Made by a program: the position numbers and the translations under genes. The notes under the pieces were generated by a model. It did not search any database, had not been told where the DNA came from, and saw only the letters and a program-made list of their open reading frames with translations. Shown one piece after another: positions 18,449 to 27,072 of a DNA stretch of 64,000 nucleotides. The first letter of the stretch is position 1. Each line of letters starts with the position of its first letter. This DNA is from Tabrizicola piscis (GTDB lineage: Bacteria > Pseudomonadota > Alphaproteobacteria > Rhodobacterales > Rhodobacteraceae), in the NCBI RefSeq assembly GCF_003940805.1, contig NZ_CP034328.1, forward strand, positions 3,534,001 to 3,598,000, given 5' to 3'.

Positions 18449-18925
18449 ATGCGCGCGCTTGCCCTGATCTTTGCCCTTGTTCCCCTACCCGTGGCAGCCG
18501 CCTGTCCGAACGAAAGCGAGATCTTCTCTTGCACCGTCAACGGCAAGCCCCTGCAGATCTGCCACTGGAAGGGTGCCCTCATCTACAATTTCGGGCCGGT
18601 CGACAAACCCGAGCTTTCCATCGCGGAGCCGTTGGAAACCGTGGGCTATTACCCATGGCCCGGATTCAGCCGGTCCATCTGGTCCAGCGTGACCTTTCTA
18701 AACAAGGGCGTCAGCTATGAGGTCTGGGCCTCGTTCGACCGGCTGCAGGACAATGCCGAACTTGAAGGGGGCATCACCGTTCGGGAAGGCCAGACCACCC
18801 TTGCTGAACTGACCTGCGACCGGGGCAGCGTCAGCCAGTTGTTGGATGTCGTCAGTGACCTGAAATATGACATCGGCCAGTGCTGGGATTTTGACAGCCA
18901 AAGCTGGCTCGCCAGCTGTAGTTAG
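18449..18925 (+). CDS. Secreted cysteine-rich protein of unknown function
   Basis: 158 residues beginning at the ATG of MRALALIFALVPLPVAAACP, a Sec signal peptide. The mature protein starts with CPNESEIFSCTVNGKPLQIC, three cysteines closely spaced, and ends CDRGSVSQL...GQCWDFDSQSWLASCS with three more. The paired cysteines suggest a disulphide-rich periplasmic domain. The stop codon overlaps that of the convergent gene at 18922. Function unknown. Confidence 0.72.
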   Translation: MRALALIFALVPLPVAAACPNESEIFSCTVNGKPLQICHWKGALIYNFGPVDKPELSIAEPLETVGYYPWPGFSRSIWSSVTFLNKGVSYEVWASFDRLQDNAELEGGITVREGQTTLAELTCDRGSVSQLLDVVSDLKYDIGQCWDFDSQSWLASCS

Positions 18926-19197
18926 GCCGGGGGTGGCGTGGACGCTTCCCAAGCCTCACCCATCGCAAGGATGCAGGCGGTGCCATTGGCATAGCTCTGC
19001 ACCAGCACCCAATCGCCGGAGGGCCGGGCCCAGACCTCCAACACCGCCTCGGCGTCGCGCAGGCCGGAGCCGGTGATCGTGGCCCCCGAGAGCCGCGCCA
19101 CAATCTCGGCCCGGGGGGCGCAGAGCACTTCGGCAATCGGGCTTTCGGCCGCTGCGGGGCCTGCTAGAAGGATCATCGGGATGAGTCGCTGCCACAT
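18922..19197 (-). CDS. Small secreted protein of unknown function
   Basis: 91 residues, ATG at 19197 (MWQRLIPMILLAGPAAAES), a signal peptide cleaved near AAA-ES. The mature part (EVLCAPRAEIVARLSGATITGSGLRDAEAVLEVWARPSGDWVLVQSYANGTACILAMGEAWE) has two cysteines and is a family frequently found in Rhodobacterales with no assigned role. A TTG at 19218 would only add seven residues. It is convergent with the preceding gene, the stop codons overlapping. Confidence 0.65.
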   Translation of the reverse strand: MWQRLIPMILLAGPAAAESPIAEVLCAPRAEIVARLSGATITGSGLRDAEAVLEVWARPSGDWVLVQSYANGTACILAMGEAWEASTPPPA

Positions 19198-19250
19198 GCA
19201 TGGAATGGTAACATGCAAATGACAGTTTCAGCGCCAGCTTTTGTGCAGGC

Positions 19251-20120
19251 CTAGTCGCCGACAAAGGGCCAGACCGGAAAGCTCAACCCCTGTGCGGTCA
19301 GGATGTCGCGCAGCCGGAACGCCTCAACCCGCATCCGGGGGGCAAAGGCCAGAAGGTCGGTGTTCCGCACGCCGCCGGCATCGAAATCGGCAAAGGCCTG
19401 ATCCAGGCGGTCGCGCTTTCGGGCCGGGTCCTGTGAATTGGCATGGCCGCGCTGGCGCTTTTCCTCGAACTCTTCCAATGACTTGACCGCGTAGTGATGC
19501 AGCGCCGCCACCGCAACATCCGGGCGCTTCACCGATGTCAGGCCCACAAAGGCCACATCGCGGCCCGAGGGGTTCACATAGCGGCCCGCCGAAGGCTCCA
19601 CCCGGTGGATGCCTGTGCCAACCAGCATCACCCGCCGCCCGATGGCCTTGACCTGCCGGTTCGGCACGGCGTCCGGGGGCAGGGCGTCGGTGAAGCGTTC
19701 GATAACCGGGGCCGGGTGCCAGGCCTGCTGTCCGCCGCTGCCAAAGACCACCCAACTGACCGCCACGGCACTGACGCTGTCGTCAAACCGCTGCAGGAAC
19801 GCGCCGAAGCTGGCATCCTCGCGCAGGAGCAGGAATTCGTCGGCATCGAAGAACGCCAGCCAGTCGGCCCGCGCCCGCTTCCGTGCATCGACGTAGGCCA
19901 ACCGCTGCGGCCGTTCGCCGACAGTATGGGGCCAGTGGATCAGGTCAATCTCGCCCGCCTTGGCCAATGCGGCCAGCAAATCGGCGGTGCCGTCCGTGCT
20001 TTCGTTGTCGTAGATCAGGAAGTCATCAACGCCGAGTGCCTTGTAATGCGCCAGCCATTCCACCACCCCGCGGATTTCGTTCCGCAGGATGGCGCACAGG
20101 GCAATGGTGGGCATGGGCAT
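19251..20120 (-). CDS. Glycosyltransferase family 2-like protein (Glyco_tranf_2_4 type)
   Basis: 289 residues from the ATG at 20120. The N-terminus PTIALCAILRNEIRGVVEWLAHYKALGVDDFLIYDNESTDGT is the GT-A nucleotide-sugar fold of the family that includes GT92-like enzymes. The DxD-type metal motif is FFDADEFLLL (91-100). The C-terminal KRQRGHANSQDPARKRD is basic. No membrane segment is seen. The sugar donor and acceptor are unknown. An upstream extension to 20207 is rejected as it lacks family similarity. Confidence 0.8.
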   Translation of the reverse strand: MPMPTIALCAILRNEIRGVVEWLAHYKALGVDDFLIYDNESTDGTADLLAALAKAGEIDLIHWPHTVGERPQRLAYVDARKRARADWLAFFDADEFLLLREDASFGAFLQRFDDSVSAVAVSWVVFGSGGQQAWHPAPVIERFTDALPPDAVPNRQVKAIGRRVMLVGTGIHRVEPSAGRYVNPSGRDVAFVGLTSVKRPDVAVAALHHYAVKSLEEFEEKRQRGHANSQDPARKRDRLDQAFADFDAGGVRNTDLLAFAPRMRVEAFRLRDILTAQGLSFPVWPFVGD

Positions 20121-20143
20121 CGGCTGGCATCCTGACCTTGGCG

Positions 20144-20168
20144 CAGTGGCACAGTGGCACAGCGGCAC
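20144..20168. repeat. Three tandem copies of an 8-bp unit CAGTGGCA
   Basis: CAGTGGCA, CAGTGGCA and CAGCGGCA follow one another in the gap between the glycosyltransferase start and the hydrolase gene. It is a short satellite-like run of no obvious function. Confidence 0.5.
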
Positions 20169-20218
20169 ATGGGCGACCGTCCTAGCCGGTCGCCCTGCAC
20201 GGATCAAGCCGGGGAAGA

Positions 20219-21106
20219 TCAGGCCAGATTTGCCACGAAGAAGGCGATCGTCCGGTCCCAGGCCAGTTCGGCCGCCGCAGCATCATAGCGGGGCGTGGTG
20301 TCATTGTGGAACCCGTGGTTCACGCCGGGGTAGACATGCGCCTCATAGGTCACGCCCGCCGCCTGCAGCGCCGCCTCATAGGCGGGCCAGCCTTCGTTGA
20401 TCCGCTCATCAAGCTCGGCATAATGGATCAGGAGCGGGCATTTGATTTTGGCAACATCCTCGGTCGCGGGCGCCCGGCCATAGAAGGGCACCGCGCCTGC
20501 CAGTTCCGGATAGGCCACGGCACAAGCATTGGCCACACCCCCGCCGTAGCAGAACCCGGTCACGCCGACCCGCCCGGTGGACCCGTCATGCGCCAGCAGA
20601 AATTCGACCCCGGCAAAGAAATCGTTCATCAGCTTTTCCGGGTCGACCTGCGCCTGCAATTCACGCCCCGCGTCGTCATTGCCCGGGTAGCCGCCAAGGC
20701 TGGTCAGCCCGTCCGGCGCCAGCGCCAGAAACCCGGCCTTGGCCACGCGGCGCGCCACATCCTCGATATAGGGGTTCAGCCCGCGGTTTTCATGCACGAC
20801 GAGCACCGCCGGCAGAGGCCCGTCAACGCCCGAGGGCCGCACCATGTAGCCATTTACGGTGCCATGCCCGTTGGGCGAGGGATAGGTGATCCGCTCGGCC
20901 ACGATCCCGGCATCATCCACCGCCACCTGCTGGGCCAGCGCATAGTTCGGGGCCAGCATCTGCAACAGCATCACCGCCGTGACACCGCCCACGGCCCATT
21001 TCCCGGCGCGGTCCAGAAACTCGCGTTTCGAGATCTTGCCATGGGCGTAGTAATCGTAAAGTTCCAGCAGTTCCTGATCAAAGTCCTTCGCGGTCATCCG
21101 GTTCAT
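20219..21106 (-). CDS. Dienelactone hydrolase family protein (YghX type)
   Basis: 295 residues, ATG at 21106 after GGAGGGG. Residues 26-59 ([21 protein letters not shown]) form a twin-arginine-like or signal-anchor segment, so export is possible, though only one Arg pair-like element (KREF) is seen. The alpha/beta hydrolase core has nucleophile Cys186 in GFCYGGG, Asp233 in ELDERI, His264 in NHGFHND and Glu106 in HENRGLNP, as in carboxymethylenebutenolidases. The natural substrate is not known. Confidence 0.85.
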   Translation of the reverse strand: MNRMTAKDFDQELLELYDYYAHGKISKREFLDRAGKWAVGGVTAVMLLQMLAPNYALAQQVAVDDAGIVAERITYPSPNGHGTVNGYMVRPSGVDGPLPAVLVVHENRGLNPYIEDVARRVAKAGFLALAPDGLTSLGGYPGNDDAGRELQAQVDPEKLMNDFFAGVEFLLAHDGSTGRVGVTGFCYGGGVANACAVAYPELAGAVPFYGRAPATEDVAKIKCPLLIHYAELDERINEGWPAYEAALQAAGVTYEAHVYPGVNHGFHNDTTPRYDAAAAELAWDRTIAFFVANLA

Positions 21107-21328
21107 CGTGCCCCTCCGTCCTGAAAGGCACAGGGTAACCCAGAGCGCGCGCGCCTGCGCCACACGAAGGCGTGAGTCCTCGCCGCCACAGTCTGGCCCC
21201 CCAGATGCTGGGCCGCGCAGTTCGCACTTCCCGAAATGCGCGCAAGGCCCCTATAGTCTGTGGTGGGAACCGGGGAAAACACCCGGCCTTGAGGCAGGAC
21301 AACCAAACAACAAGCAAGGAGGGGGCCG

Positions 21329-21796
21329 ATGCGCTGCCCATTCTGCGGCAACATCGACACGCAAGTGAAGGATTCAAGGCCTGCGGAGGATCACGTCTCG
21401 ATCCGCCGTCGCCGTTTTTGCCCGGCCTGTGGCGGGCGCTTCACCACCTATGAGCGGGTGCAACTGCGCGATCTTGTCGTCATCAAATCCTCCGGCAAGC
21501 GTGAGGATTTCGATCGCTCCAAGCTGGAACGGTCGATCCGCATTGCCATGCAGAAGCGGCCCATTGACCCGGAACGGATCGACCAGATGATCTCTGGCAT
21601 CGTGCGGCGGCTGGAAAGCCTTGGCGATACCGACATCCAGTCCAAGCAGATTGGCGAGATCGTGATGGAGAGCTTGGCCCGGATCGACACCGTCGCCTAT
21701 GTGCGCTTTGCCAGCGTTTACAAGAACTTCCAGACGGCGGACGACTTCGACGGCTTCGTCAGCGAGCTTCGGCCCGGCAGCGCCAGCGAAGAGTGA
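21329..21796 (+). CDS. nrdR: Transcriptional repressor NrdR
   Basis: 155 residues. The N-terminal zinc ribbon uses Cys3, Cys6, Cys31 and Cys34 (MRCPFCG...[16 protein letters not shown]). The ATP-cone follows ([21 protein letters not shown]), which senses ATP/dATP to repress ribonucleotide reductase genes. AAGGAGGG precedes the ATG. The stop overlaps the GTG start of ribD by 4 bp. Confidence 0.97.
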   Translation: MRCPFCGNIDTQVKDSRPAEDHVSIRRRRFCPACGGRFTTYERVQLRDLVVIKSSGKREDFDRSKLERSIRIAMQKRPIDPERIDQMISGIVRRLESLGDTDIQSKQIGEIVMESLARIDTVAYVRFASVYKNFQTADDFDGFVSELRPGSASEE

Positions 21797-22899
21797 CCGC
21801 CCGGGCTGAAGACGCCGAACACATGGCCCACGCCCTGCGCCTTGCGGCGCGGGGCTTGGGCAATGTCTGGCCCAACCCCGCCGTGGGCTGCGTGCTGGTG
21901 CGGGATGGCGTGATCGTCGGTCGCGGCTGGACCCAACCGGGCGGCCGGCCCCATGCCGAGGTCCGTGCACTTTCGCAGGCCGGCCCGCTGGCCGAAGGGG
22001 CCACCGCCTATGTCACGCTGGAACCCTGCGCCCACCATGGTCACACGCCCCCCTGCGCTGACGCGCTGATCGCCGCCAGGGTCGCCCGCGTCGTCACGGC
22101 GCTGACCGACCCCGATCCCCGCGTCTCCGGCAAAGGCCACGCCATGCTGCGGGCGGCAGGCATCGCCGTGACTGAAGGCGTGATGGCATCTGAAGCCACT
22201 CACCTCAACGCGGGCTTCCTGAAACGGGTGACTCAAGGCCTGCCCTTCGTCACCCTGAAACTGGCGGCAAGCCTCGACGGCCGCACCGCCACCGCAACCG
22301 GGGAAAGCCGCTGGATCACCGGCCCCGACGCCCGCCGCAAGGTCCACGCGATGCGCCTTGCCCATGATGCGGTGATGGTCGGCTCCGGCACAGCCTTGGC
22401 TGACGACCCAGACCTGACGGTCCGCGACATGGGGACCGTCCGCCAGCCCATCCGCATCGTGCTCGACCGAATGCTGCGCCATTCCCCCGACAGCCGCCTA
22501 GGCAGCACTGCCAAGGATCATCCCGTCTGGCTCCTCCACGGCCCATCGGCTCCGGACCCCGCGCGCAAGTCGTGGGAAGCTGTCGGAGCTACCCTGATCG
22601 AGATTCCTGAAACAGACGGCCACCTTGACCTGAAAGCCGCCCTGCAAACCCTCGCAAGCAAGGGCCTCACTCGCATTTTCAGCGAAGGCGGAGGCACGGT
22701 TGCGGCTGCGCTGGTGAAGGGAGGGCTGCTGGATGAATTGGCGATGTTCAGTGGGGGTGTACTGATTGGAAGCGAGGGGCATGCAGCCCTTGGACAGCTC
22801 ATGCTCCGCAGCTTGTCCGAAGCCGCTCGGACTGTTCTCCTACTTGAGGAAAGAGTCGGCAATGACACCTTCAGCCGCTGGCGTCTTGCTCTTGGGTGA
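21793..22899 (+). CDS. ribD: Bifunctional riboflavin deaminase/reductase RibD
   Basis: 368 residues. The N-terminal deaminase has the zinc ligands His54 (HAEV), Cys79 and Cys88 ([11 protein letters not shown]). The C-terminal reductase starts near [15 protein letters not shown] and has [30 protein letters not shown] and [13 protein letters not shown]. It carries out two steps of riboflavin synthesis from the GTP branch. The GTG start lies in the GTGA overlap with nrdR, a common arrangement in alphaproteobacteria. Confidence 0.96.
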   Translation: MTARAEDAEHMAHALRLAARGLGNVWPNPAVGCVLVRDGVIVGRGWTQPGGRPHAEVRALSQAGPLAEGATAYVTLEPCAHHGHTPPCADALIAARVARVVTALTDPDPRVSGKGHAMLRAAGIAVTEGVMASEATHLNAGFLKRVTQGLPFVTLKLAASLDGRTATATGESRWITGPDARRKVHAMRLAHDAVMVGSGTALADDPDLTVRDMGTVRQPIRIVLDRMLRHSPDSRLGSTAKDHPVWLLHGPSAPDPARKSWEAVGATLIEIPETDGHLDLKAALQTLASKGLTRIFSEGGGTVAAALVKGGLLDELAMFSGGVLIGSEGHAALGQLMLRSLSEAARTVLLLEERVGNDTFSRWRLALG

Positions 22900-22904
22900 C
22901 AGCT

Positions 22905-23090
22905 CTATTCCTTACGCAGCCGTGCCATTACCCAAGCAGCTATAACGTCACCGAAGAAGATCACGATCAACACTGCAGTCGCACTCACCGCGTTTTCCAC
23001 AGTGTCGACTGGACTATACGTCGGGTCCAGGAAACCCATCCCAAAAACAGCAGTCGCCAAGAGGAACTTCGTTCTGAGCGAGTAGCGCAT
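22905..23090 (-). CDS. Putative small membrane protein, unknown function
   Basis: 61 residues from the ATG at 23090 (MRYSLRTKFLLATAVFGMGFLDP), preceded by AAAGGG. Two hydrophobic segments (KFLLATAVFGMGFL and AVLIVIFFGDVIAAWVM) suggest a hairpin membrane protein. Base composition is nearer 50% GC, lower than its neighbours, hinting at a different origin. It converges on ribD with a 5 bp gap. A longer reading to 23171 would run into the hairpin at 23121-23148, so the short form is preferred. It could be a chance reading frame. Confidence 0.45.
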   Translation of the reverse strand: MRYSLRTKFLLATAVFGMGFLDPTYSPVDTVENAVSATAVLIVIFFGDVIAAWVMARLRKE

Positions 23091-23120
23091 CCCTTTGTCC
23101 CAGCACCTGTTCCAACGATT

Positions 23121-23148
23121 AATAGGGTGCGCCAAAGCGCACCCTATT
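23121..23148. repeat. Perfect 12-bp inverted repeat around CAAA
   Basis: AATAGGGTGCGC pairs with GCGCACCCTATT. It lies between the small membrane protein and glyoxalase I genes and belongs to the same TAGGGTG-type stem family as 18251 and 25789. It may terminate the glyoxalase transcript (minus strand). Confidence 0.6.
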
Positions 23149-23204
23149 GCCAGCGTTAAGCCATAGCCCAAGGATAGTGACCTTGTCGCAGGCTATGGCC
23201 GTCC

Positions 23205-23633
23205 TCACCAATGCCCGACGCTGGCCATGCTCACCCAAGGCTCCGCCGGGGCCTTGGCGCCGCCCTTCTGCAACAACTCCACCGACACATTGTCCGGCGA
23301 CCGCACAAAGGCCATCCGCCCATCGCGTGGCGGGCGGTTGATCAGCACCCCATGTGCCTGCAGATGGGCGCAGGTGGCGTAGATGTCGTCCACCTCATAG
23401 GCCAGATGCCCGAAATGCCGCCCATCCGACGGCAGCCCCGGGTCGCCGTCCCAGTTGTAGGTCAGCTCCACTGGGCAGTCTTCCTGCCCGGAAGGCGCCA
23501 TGAAAACCAGCGTGAACCGCCCGCCTTCATTGTCATAGCGCCGCGTCTCCTTCAGCCCCAGAAGCTTGTAGAACGCGATGGATTTTTCCAGGTCCAGCAC
23601 CCGGACCATCGTATGCAAGTATCGGATCGCCAT
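23205..23633 (-). CDS. gloA: Lactoylglutathione lyase (glyoxalase I)
   Basis: 142 residues, starting [32 protein letters not shown]. The two VOC modules are seen: HTMVRV (first metal His) with LVELTY-type Glu in [10 protein letters not shown], and [10 protein letters not shown] with VELLQKG at the end. It isomerises the methylglyoxal-glutathione hemithioacetal to S-lactoylglutathione. GGAGAG lies upstream of adjacent ATG codons at 23636 and 23633; either may be used. The C-terminus [15 protein letters not shown] is longer than in E. coli GloA. Confidence 0.93.
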   Translation of the reverse strand: MAIRYLHTMVRVLDLEKSIAFYKLLGLKETRRYDNEGGRFTLVFMAPSGQEDCPVELTYNWDGDPGLPSDGRHFGHLAYEVDDIYATCAHLQAHGVLINRPPRDGRMAFVRSPDNVSVELLQKGGAKAPAEPWVSMASVGHW

Positions 23634-23725
23634 CATTCTCTCCTCAATGTCTCGTTGATCTTGCGGTATCGCAGCTACCCCCCGCAAGATATAGTGACGC
23701 CGACTCACACGGAAAGGCCGCGCCC

Positions 23726-24628
23726 ATGCTTACCCCCGACCAACTGGCCGAAATCGACGCCGCCCGCGCCACCCCGCGCCCCACCCTTCGCGCCGTGTCC
23801 GAAGGGATGGAGGCCCATCTTTACCGCGCCCACCCCGTGCTTGACCACGGCTTCATCCGCGTCATCGACTACATGGGCGATGATGCGGCCATCGTCCAGG
23901 CCGCCCGCGTGTCATATGGGGCGGGCACCAAGCACGTCCAGAACGACGAGGGCCTGATCCGCTACCTCATGCGCCACTGGCATTCCACCCCGTTCGAGAT
24001 GTGCGAGGTCAAGCTGCACGTCAAGCTTCCCGTCTTCGTCGCCCGCCAGTGGATCCGCCACCGCACCGCCAACGTCAACGAATACTCCGCCCGCTACTCG
24101 ATCCTGGACCGGGAGTTCTACATCCCCGCCCCCGAACAGCTTGCCGCGCAAAGCACGGTGAACAATCAGGGCAGGGGGGAGGTCCTGACCGGCGAAGAGG
24201 CCGCCCGCGTCCTCGACCTCCTCAAATCCGACGCCAACCGCGCCTATGACCATTACGAGGCGATGCTGTCGCAGGACGGCCAGCAGGGCCTTGCGCGGGA
24301 ACTGGCCCGGATGAACCTGCCCGCCAACATCTACACCCAGTGGTACTGGAAGGTGGACCTGCACAACCTGTTCCACTTCCTGCGCCTCCGCGCCGACGCC
24401 CACGCCCAATATGAGATCAGGGTCTACGCCGAGGCGATTGCAGCCTGCGTGAAGGATTGGGTCCCTTTGGCCTTCGCGGCGTTCGAGGATTACCGGATGG
24501 GCGGGGTCACGCTGTCGGGCAAGGCGATTGCGGTGCTGAAGCGGCGGCTGGCGGGGGAAGCGGTGACGCAGGAGGCGTCGGGTATGTCGAAGGGTGAGTG
24601 GCGGGAGTTTGTGGAGGTTTGGGGGTAA
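23726..24628 (+). CDS. thyX: FAD-dependent thymidylate synthase ThyX
   Basis: 300 residues with the ThyX motif [11 protein letters not shown] (111-121, RHR-x7-S) that binds dUMP/FAD, plus [15 protein letters not shown] before it and [11 protein letters not shown] near the end. It makes dTMP using methylene-tetrahydrofolate and NADPH. The length exceeds short bacterial ThyX (about 230) through an N-terminal extension ([22 protein letters not shown]) normal for Rhodobacterales. Three bases separate its stop from the next gene. Confidence 0.97.
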   Translation: MLTPDQLAEIDAARATPRPTLRAVSEGMEAHLYRAHPVLDHGFIRVIDYMGDDAAIVQAARVSYGAGTKHVQNDEGLIRYLMRHWHSTPFEMCEVKLHVKLPVFVARQWIRHRTANVNEYSARYSILDREFYIPAPEQLAAQSTVNNQGRGEVLTGEEAARVLDLLKSDANRAYDHYEAMLSQDGQQGLARELARMNLPANIYTQWYWKVDLHNLFHFLRLRADAHAQYEIRVYAEAIAACVKDWVPLAFAAFEDYRMGGVTLSGKAIAVLKRRLAGEAVTQEASGMSKGEWREFVEVWG

Positions 24629-24631
24629 GCT

Positions 24632-25720
24632 GTGTTTGAAGCAAAAACTGTTCTTGTCCTTGGAGCAGGCGCCAGCGCCGAAGTTGGGCTTCCCGTTGGA
24701 AACGCTCTTCTGAGTGAAATTTGCAAGCTGATCGACATCAAATTTGACTATGGCAGCCAAAAGAGTGGTGACCACCTCATTACCTCCGCACTGAAGTTAG
24801 TTTTGAAGGAAGGTCGCGAAGTAAACAAAATTAATGAGCACCTTCACTCAGCCTGGCAAATCATAAGATCTGCACATCAAGGAATATCAATTGATCATAT
24901 AGTGGACGCACTTGAGGACGCTCGCGTTGAACGAGTTGCCAAACTTGGGATAGTCCGCGCAATTCAACTGGCTGAGGAAAATAGTCAATTCTTCATGCGC
25001 CCAAGTGATCCCCGACATGAACTCAATCTACTTCAGTACAGAAGCACTTGGTACGATGCCCTCACCAAGGCGATCTGCGAAAAGCGAAAAAAGAGCGACC
25101 TGCATTCTGTATTTGAAAACATCTCAATTGTTAGCTTTAACTACGATCGCTGTATAGAACGCTACCTCCCGGTCTCGATCGCAAACTACTATGGAGTTCC
25201 AACCTCTGAAATTCATCAGCTGATGCCAAAGTTGGAGATTGTTCGTCCTTATGGCATTGCTGGGTATTTAGACTGGATGGGACGAACTGACGAAATTCAC
25301 GGGTACGAATTGGGGTTGGAAGCTTCGCGTCTGGCCAATTCGTCTGAGATGATCCGAACATTTACTCAGGGCGTTGCAGATGAGGCGATCTCTCAAAGAA
25401 TACAGACTTGTATATCTGACGCAGAACGAGTGATTTTTCTTGGGTTCGCGTTTCATCCTCAAAACATGAGCATACTTGAAGCAAGAGTCGATCAAAACAC
25501 AGAGGTACTTGCAACAGCACATTCGGCCTCTGACAACGATAGAAAAGTCATTCAAGATTCCATTTTGAAGACATTTGGGTATCGCGGCGACAAGCCTAGC
25601 TCGATAATCATTGCCGCTGAGACGTGCAGTGGCCTGTTTCGCAGTTACTGGCGCACAATAACTGCACCTCCAGTTCCGCGATCTATCCGTTATCAACTCA
25701 CAAGAAAAACTATTGGATAG
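24632..25720 (+). CDS. SIR2-like NAD-binding-fold protein, low-GC, candidate acquired gene
   Basis: 362 residues from a GTG start 3 bp after thyX. Residues 7-20 (VLVLGAGASAEVGL) form a GAGAS Rossmann loop. SFNYDRCIE (168-176) and VIFLGFAFHPQN (267-278) match the T/S-N-Y-D and G-Y-S-type motifs of SIR2-like domains. At the place of the sirtuin His-Gly the sequence reads IVRPYGIAGYLDW (203-215), so the catalytic His is not evident. Base composition is about 40-45% GC against about 65% around it and codon use is unlike the neighbours. SIR2-like NADases act in several phage defence systems; such a role here is only a hypothesis. Confidence 0.6.
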   Translation: MFEAKTVLVLGAGASAEVGLPVGNALLSEICKLIDIKFDYGSQKSGDHLITSALKLVLKEGREVNKINEHLHSAWQIIRSAHQGISIDHIVDALEDARVERVAKLGIVRAIQLAEENSQFFMRPSDPRHELNLLQYRSTWYDALTKAICEKRKKSDLHSVFENISIVSFNYDRCIERYLPVSIANYYGVPTSEIHQLMPKLEIVRPYGIAGYLDWMGRTDEIHGYELGLEASRLANSSEMIRTFTQGVADEAISQRIQTCISDAERVIFLGFAFHPQNMSILEARVDQNTEVLATAHSASDNDRKVIQDSILKTFGYRGDKPSSIIIAAETCSGLFRSYWRTITAPPVPRSIRYQLTRKTIG

Positions 25721-25788
25721 CAAGCACCCGCGGCGAGCGTCGGTCGGGGTTCACCCCAAAGTCCCAAAACCGCTTCTGCCAGCGAGCG

Positions 25789-25809
25789 TAGGGTGGGTGC
25801 TAACCCACC
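25789..25809. repeat. GTAGGGTGGG-type inverted repeat
   Basis: GGTGGGT-GCTA-ACCCACC (25792-25809) preceded by GTAG, like 18251-18269. A further small stem GGGG-TTCA-CCCC lies at about 25746-25757. These occupy the gap between the SIR2-like gene and the convergent beta-barrel gene. Confidence 0.5.
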
Positions 25810-25820
25810 ACCCCCAAAGC

Positions 25821-25848
25821 AAAAGGGCGGCAGGTTTCCCCGCCGCCC
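25821..25848 (-). terminator. Rho-independent terminator of the beta-barrel protein gene
   Basis: On the minus strand GGGCGGC pairs with GCCGCCC around a 10-nt loop and is followed by TTTTGC. It lies about 23 bp past the stop codon of the minus-strand gene ending at 25872. Confidence 0.65.
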
Positions 25849-25871
25849 CTCGCAAACTCTCGCGCGTCAGA

Positions 25872-26792
25872 TCAGAACGCGCCGGTCAGGGCTGCGTTCA
25901 GCGCGCCGCGGCGTGGGTTGAAGATCGAGTCGGCGACGCTGTTCAGCGGGGCCTCGGTGCCATTGCCACCCAGCGGGAAGGTCAGGCCAAGGCGGATCGT
26001 GTCGAGGTCGGCGTCATCCCCGCCGGTCGACAGGTCGGTGCGCGCCAGTTCCAGCGATACGGTCGAGGCGATGCCGGCCATCCCGGACAGGTCATAGCCG
26101 ACGCCAAGGCCGAACGTCGTCACATCAAGATCAGCCTCATCCAGCGACGTGCGGCTGTAGCCGCCGAAGACCGAAAACTGCTCGTTGATTTCATAGGTGG
26201 CGGCAAGGCCGATCAGGTCGATGTCCACATCGTCGCCGGGGGTGTCGATGTTGGCCCGCAGGAAGGCGGCGCCAAGGTTCAGGTTCGGCACGGCCGAATA
26301 CTTGGCCGTCAGGCCGAAGTTCCTGATGTCGATGTCAGCAATCGCGCCGATGTCGGGGCTTGTCGTCGTCTCACCGATGAAGGCGCCGAAATCCAGGCCT
26401 TCCATGCTGTAGCCGCCCGACAGGCCGATCGTCCGCAGCGAAATGTCGATGGGCAGGATATCGGCGCTGAGCGTCAGCTCTTCGACATAGGCGCCCAGCG
26501 ACATGCCGTTGGTGAAGCGGTAGCCAAGGTCAAAGCCGAAGAAATCGCCGTCCAGGTCAACATCGACATCGTCGATATTGATGTCGATGTAGCCGGCCTG
26601 CACGCCGAAGGTGATGCCGTTGTCAAAGGCCATGCCCATACGGCCGTCCAGCGAGGTCGTGCGGAGCCCTTGCGAGATTTCGTCGATGTCGTGGTCGCCA
26701 AAGCCCAGTGTCACGCCGCCCGAAATCTCTTGCGCTGCGACAAGGCTGGGCATGGAAATGCCAAGAAGGAGCACTGCAATGGTGCGTGTCAT
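25872..26792 (-). CDS. Outer-membrane beta-barrel (porin-like) protein with acidic repeats
   Basis: 306 residues. The signal peptide is MTRTIAVLLLGISMPSLVAAQ. The mature chain alternates short amphipathic strands (GVQAGYID, FFGFDLGYRFTNGMSLGAYV, LSGGYSMEGLDFGAFIG, GLGVGYDL) and ends in Phe (NAALTGAF), the usual BAM-recognised terminus. Loops between strands are rich in Asp (DIDEIS, DDVDVDLDGD, DDVDIDL, DEADLDV, DDADLD), which may bind divalent cations. The ATG at 26792 is preceded by AAAGGA. A promoter and terminator are visible, so it is monocistronic. Role unknown beyond an outer-membrane barrel. Confidence 0.75.
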   Translation of the reverse strand: MTRTIAVLLLGISMPSLVAAQEISGGVTLGFGDHDIDEISQGLRTTSLDGRMGMAFDNGITFGVQAGYIDINIDDVDVDLDGDFFGFDLGYRFTNGMSLGAYVEELTLSADILPIDISLRTIGLSGGYSMEGLDFGAFIGETTTSPDIGAIADIDIRNFGLTAKYSAVPNLNLGAAFLRANIDTPGDDVDIDLIGLAATYEINEQFSVFGGYSRTSLDEADLDVTTFGLGVGYDLSGMAGIASTVSLELARTDLSTGGDDADLDTIRLGLTFPLGGNGTEAPLNSVADSIFNPRRGALNAALTGAF

Positions 26793-26834
26793 GATGCTAT
26801 CCTTTTTTGAACCGCTCGTGTTTTGGTTGAGCAA

Positions 26835-26863
26835 AAGTTAACAAACTACCCCGAAACCGGCAA
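26835..26863 (-). promoter_or_regulatory. Probable sigma-70 promoter of the beta-barrel gene
   Basis: On the minus strand TTGCCG (26863-26858) and TAACTT (26840-26835) are separated by 17 bp. The start codon is 43 bp downstream of the -10 box, with AAAGGA between. No competing candidate is seen nearby. Confidence 0.4.
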
Positions 26864-26997
26864 GAAACCGCCGATCACAAAAGGCGCCGCAGGCGACTTT
26901 GTGTTGCAGTTCGGCCGGATTCTACGATCTGGGGGAGAGTTTCGGCTAAATGGGCGCAACCGTAGATGGTAAACGGCGCCTCTGACGCAGAAATATG

Positions 26998-27013
26998 CTA
27001 ACAAAGAGTTAAC
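26998..27013. promoter_or_regulatory. CtrA-like box (CTAA-N7-TTAAC)
   Basis: CTAA-CAAAGAG-TTAAC differs from the CtrA consensus TTAA-N7-TTAAC at one base. It lies in the 280-bp gap between the beta-barrel gene and the pyrG 3' end, about 205 bp before the barrel start. Single sites of this type occur by chance, so confidence is low. Confidence 0.3.
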
Positions 27014-27072
27014 GCCTGCAGCCTTCCTTTTGAGGTCGATGAGCCACCGAAATGCCCCCTGTGAGCACCCCG

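Noticed and set aside
20144..20168. Possible CRISPR or satellite array
   Set aside because: Only three adjacent 8-bp copies with no spacers; no other repeat-spacer array is seen in the window.
20121..20207. Longer N-terminus for the glycosyltransferase
   Set aside because: The added residues contain the tandem 8-bp repeats and no family similarity.
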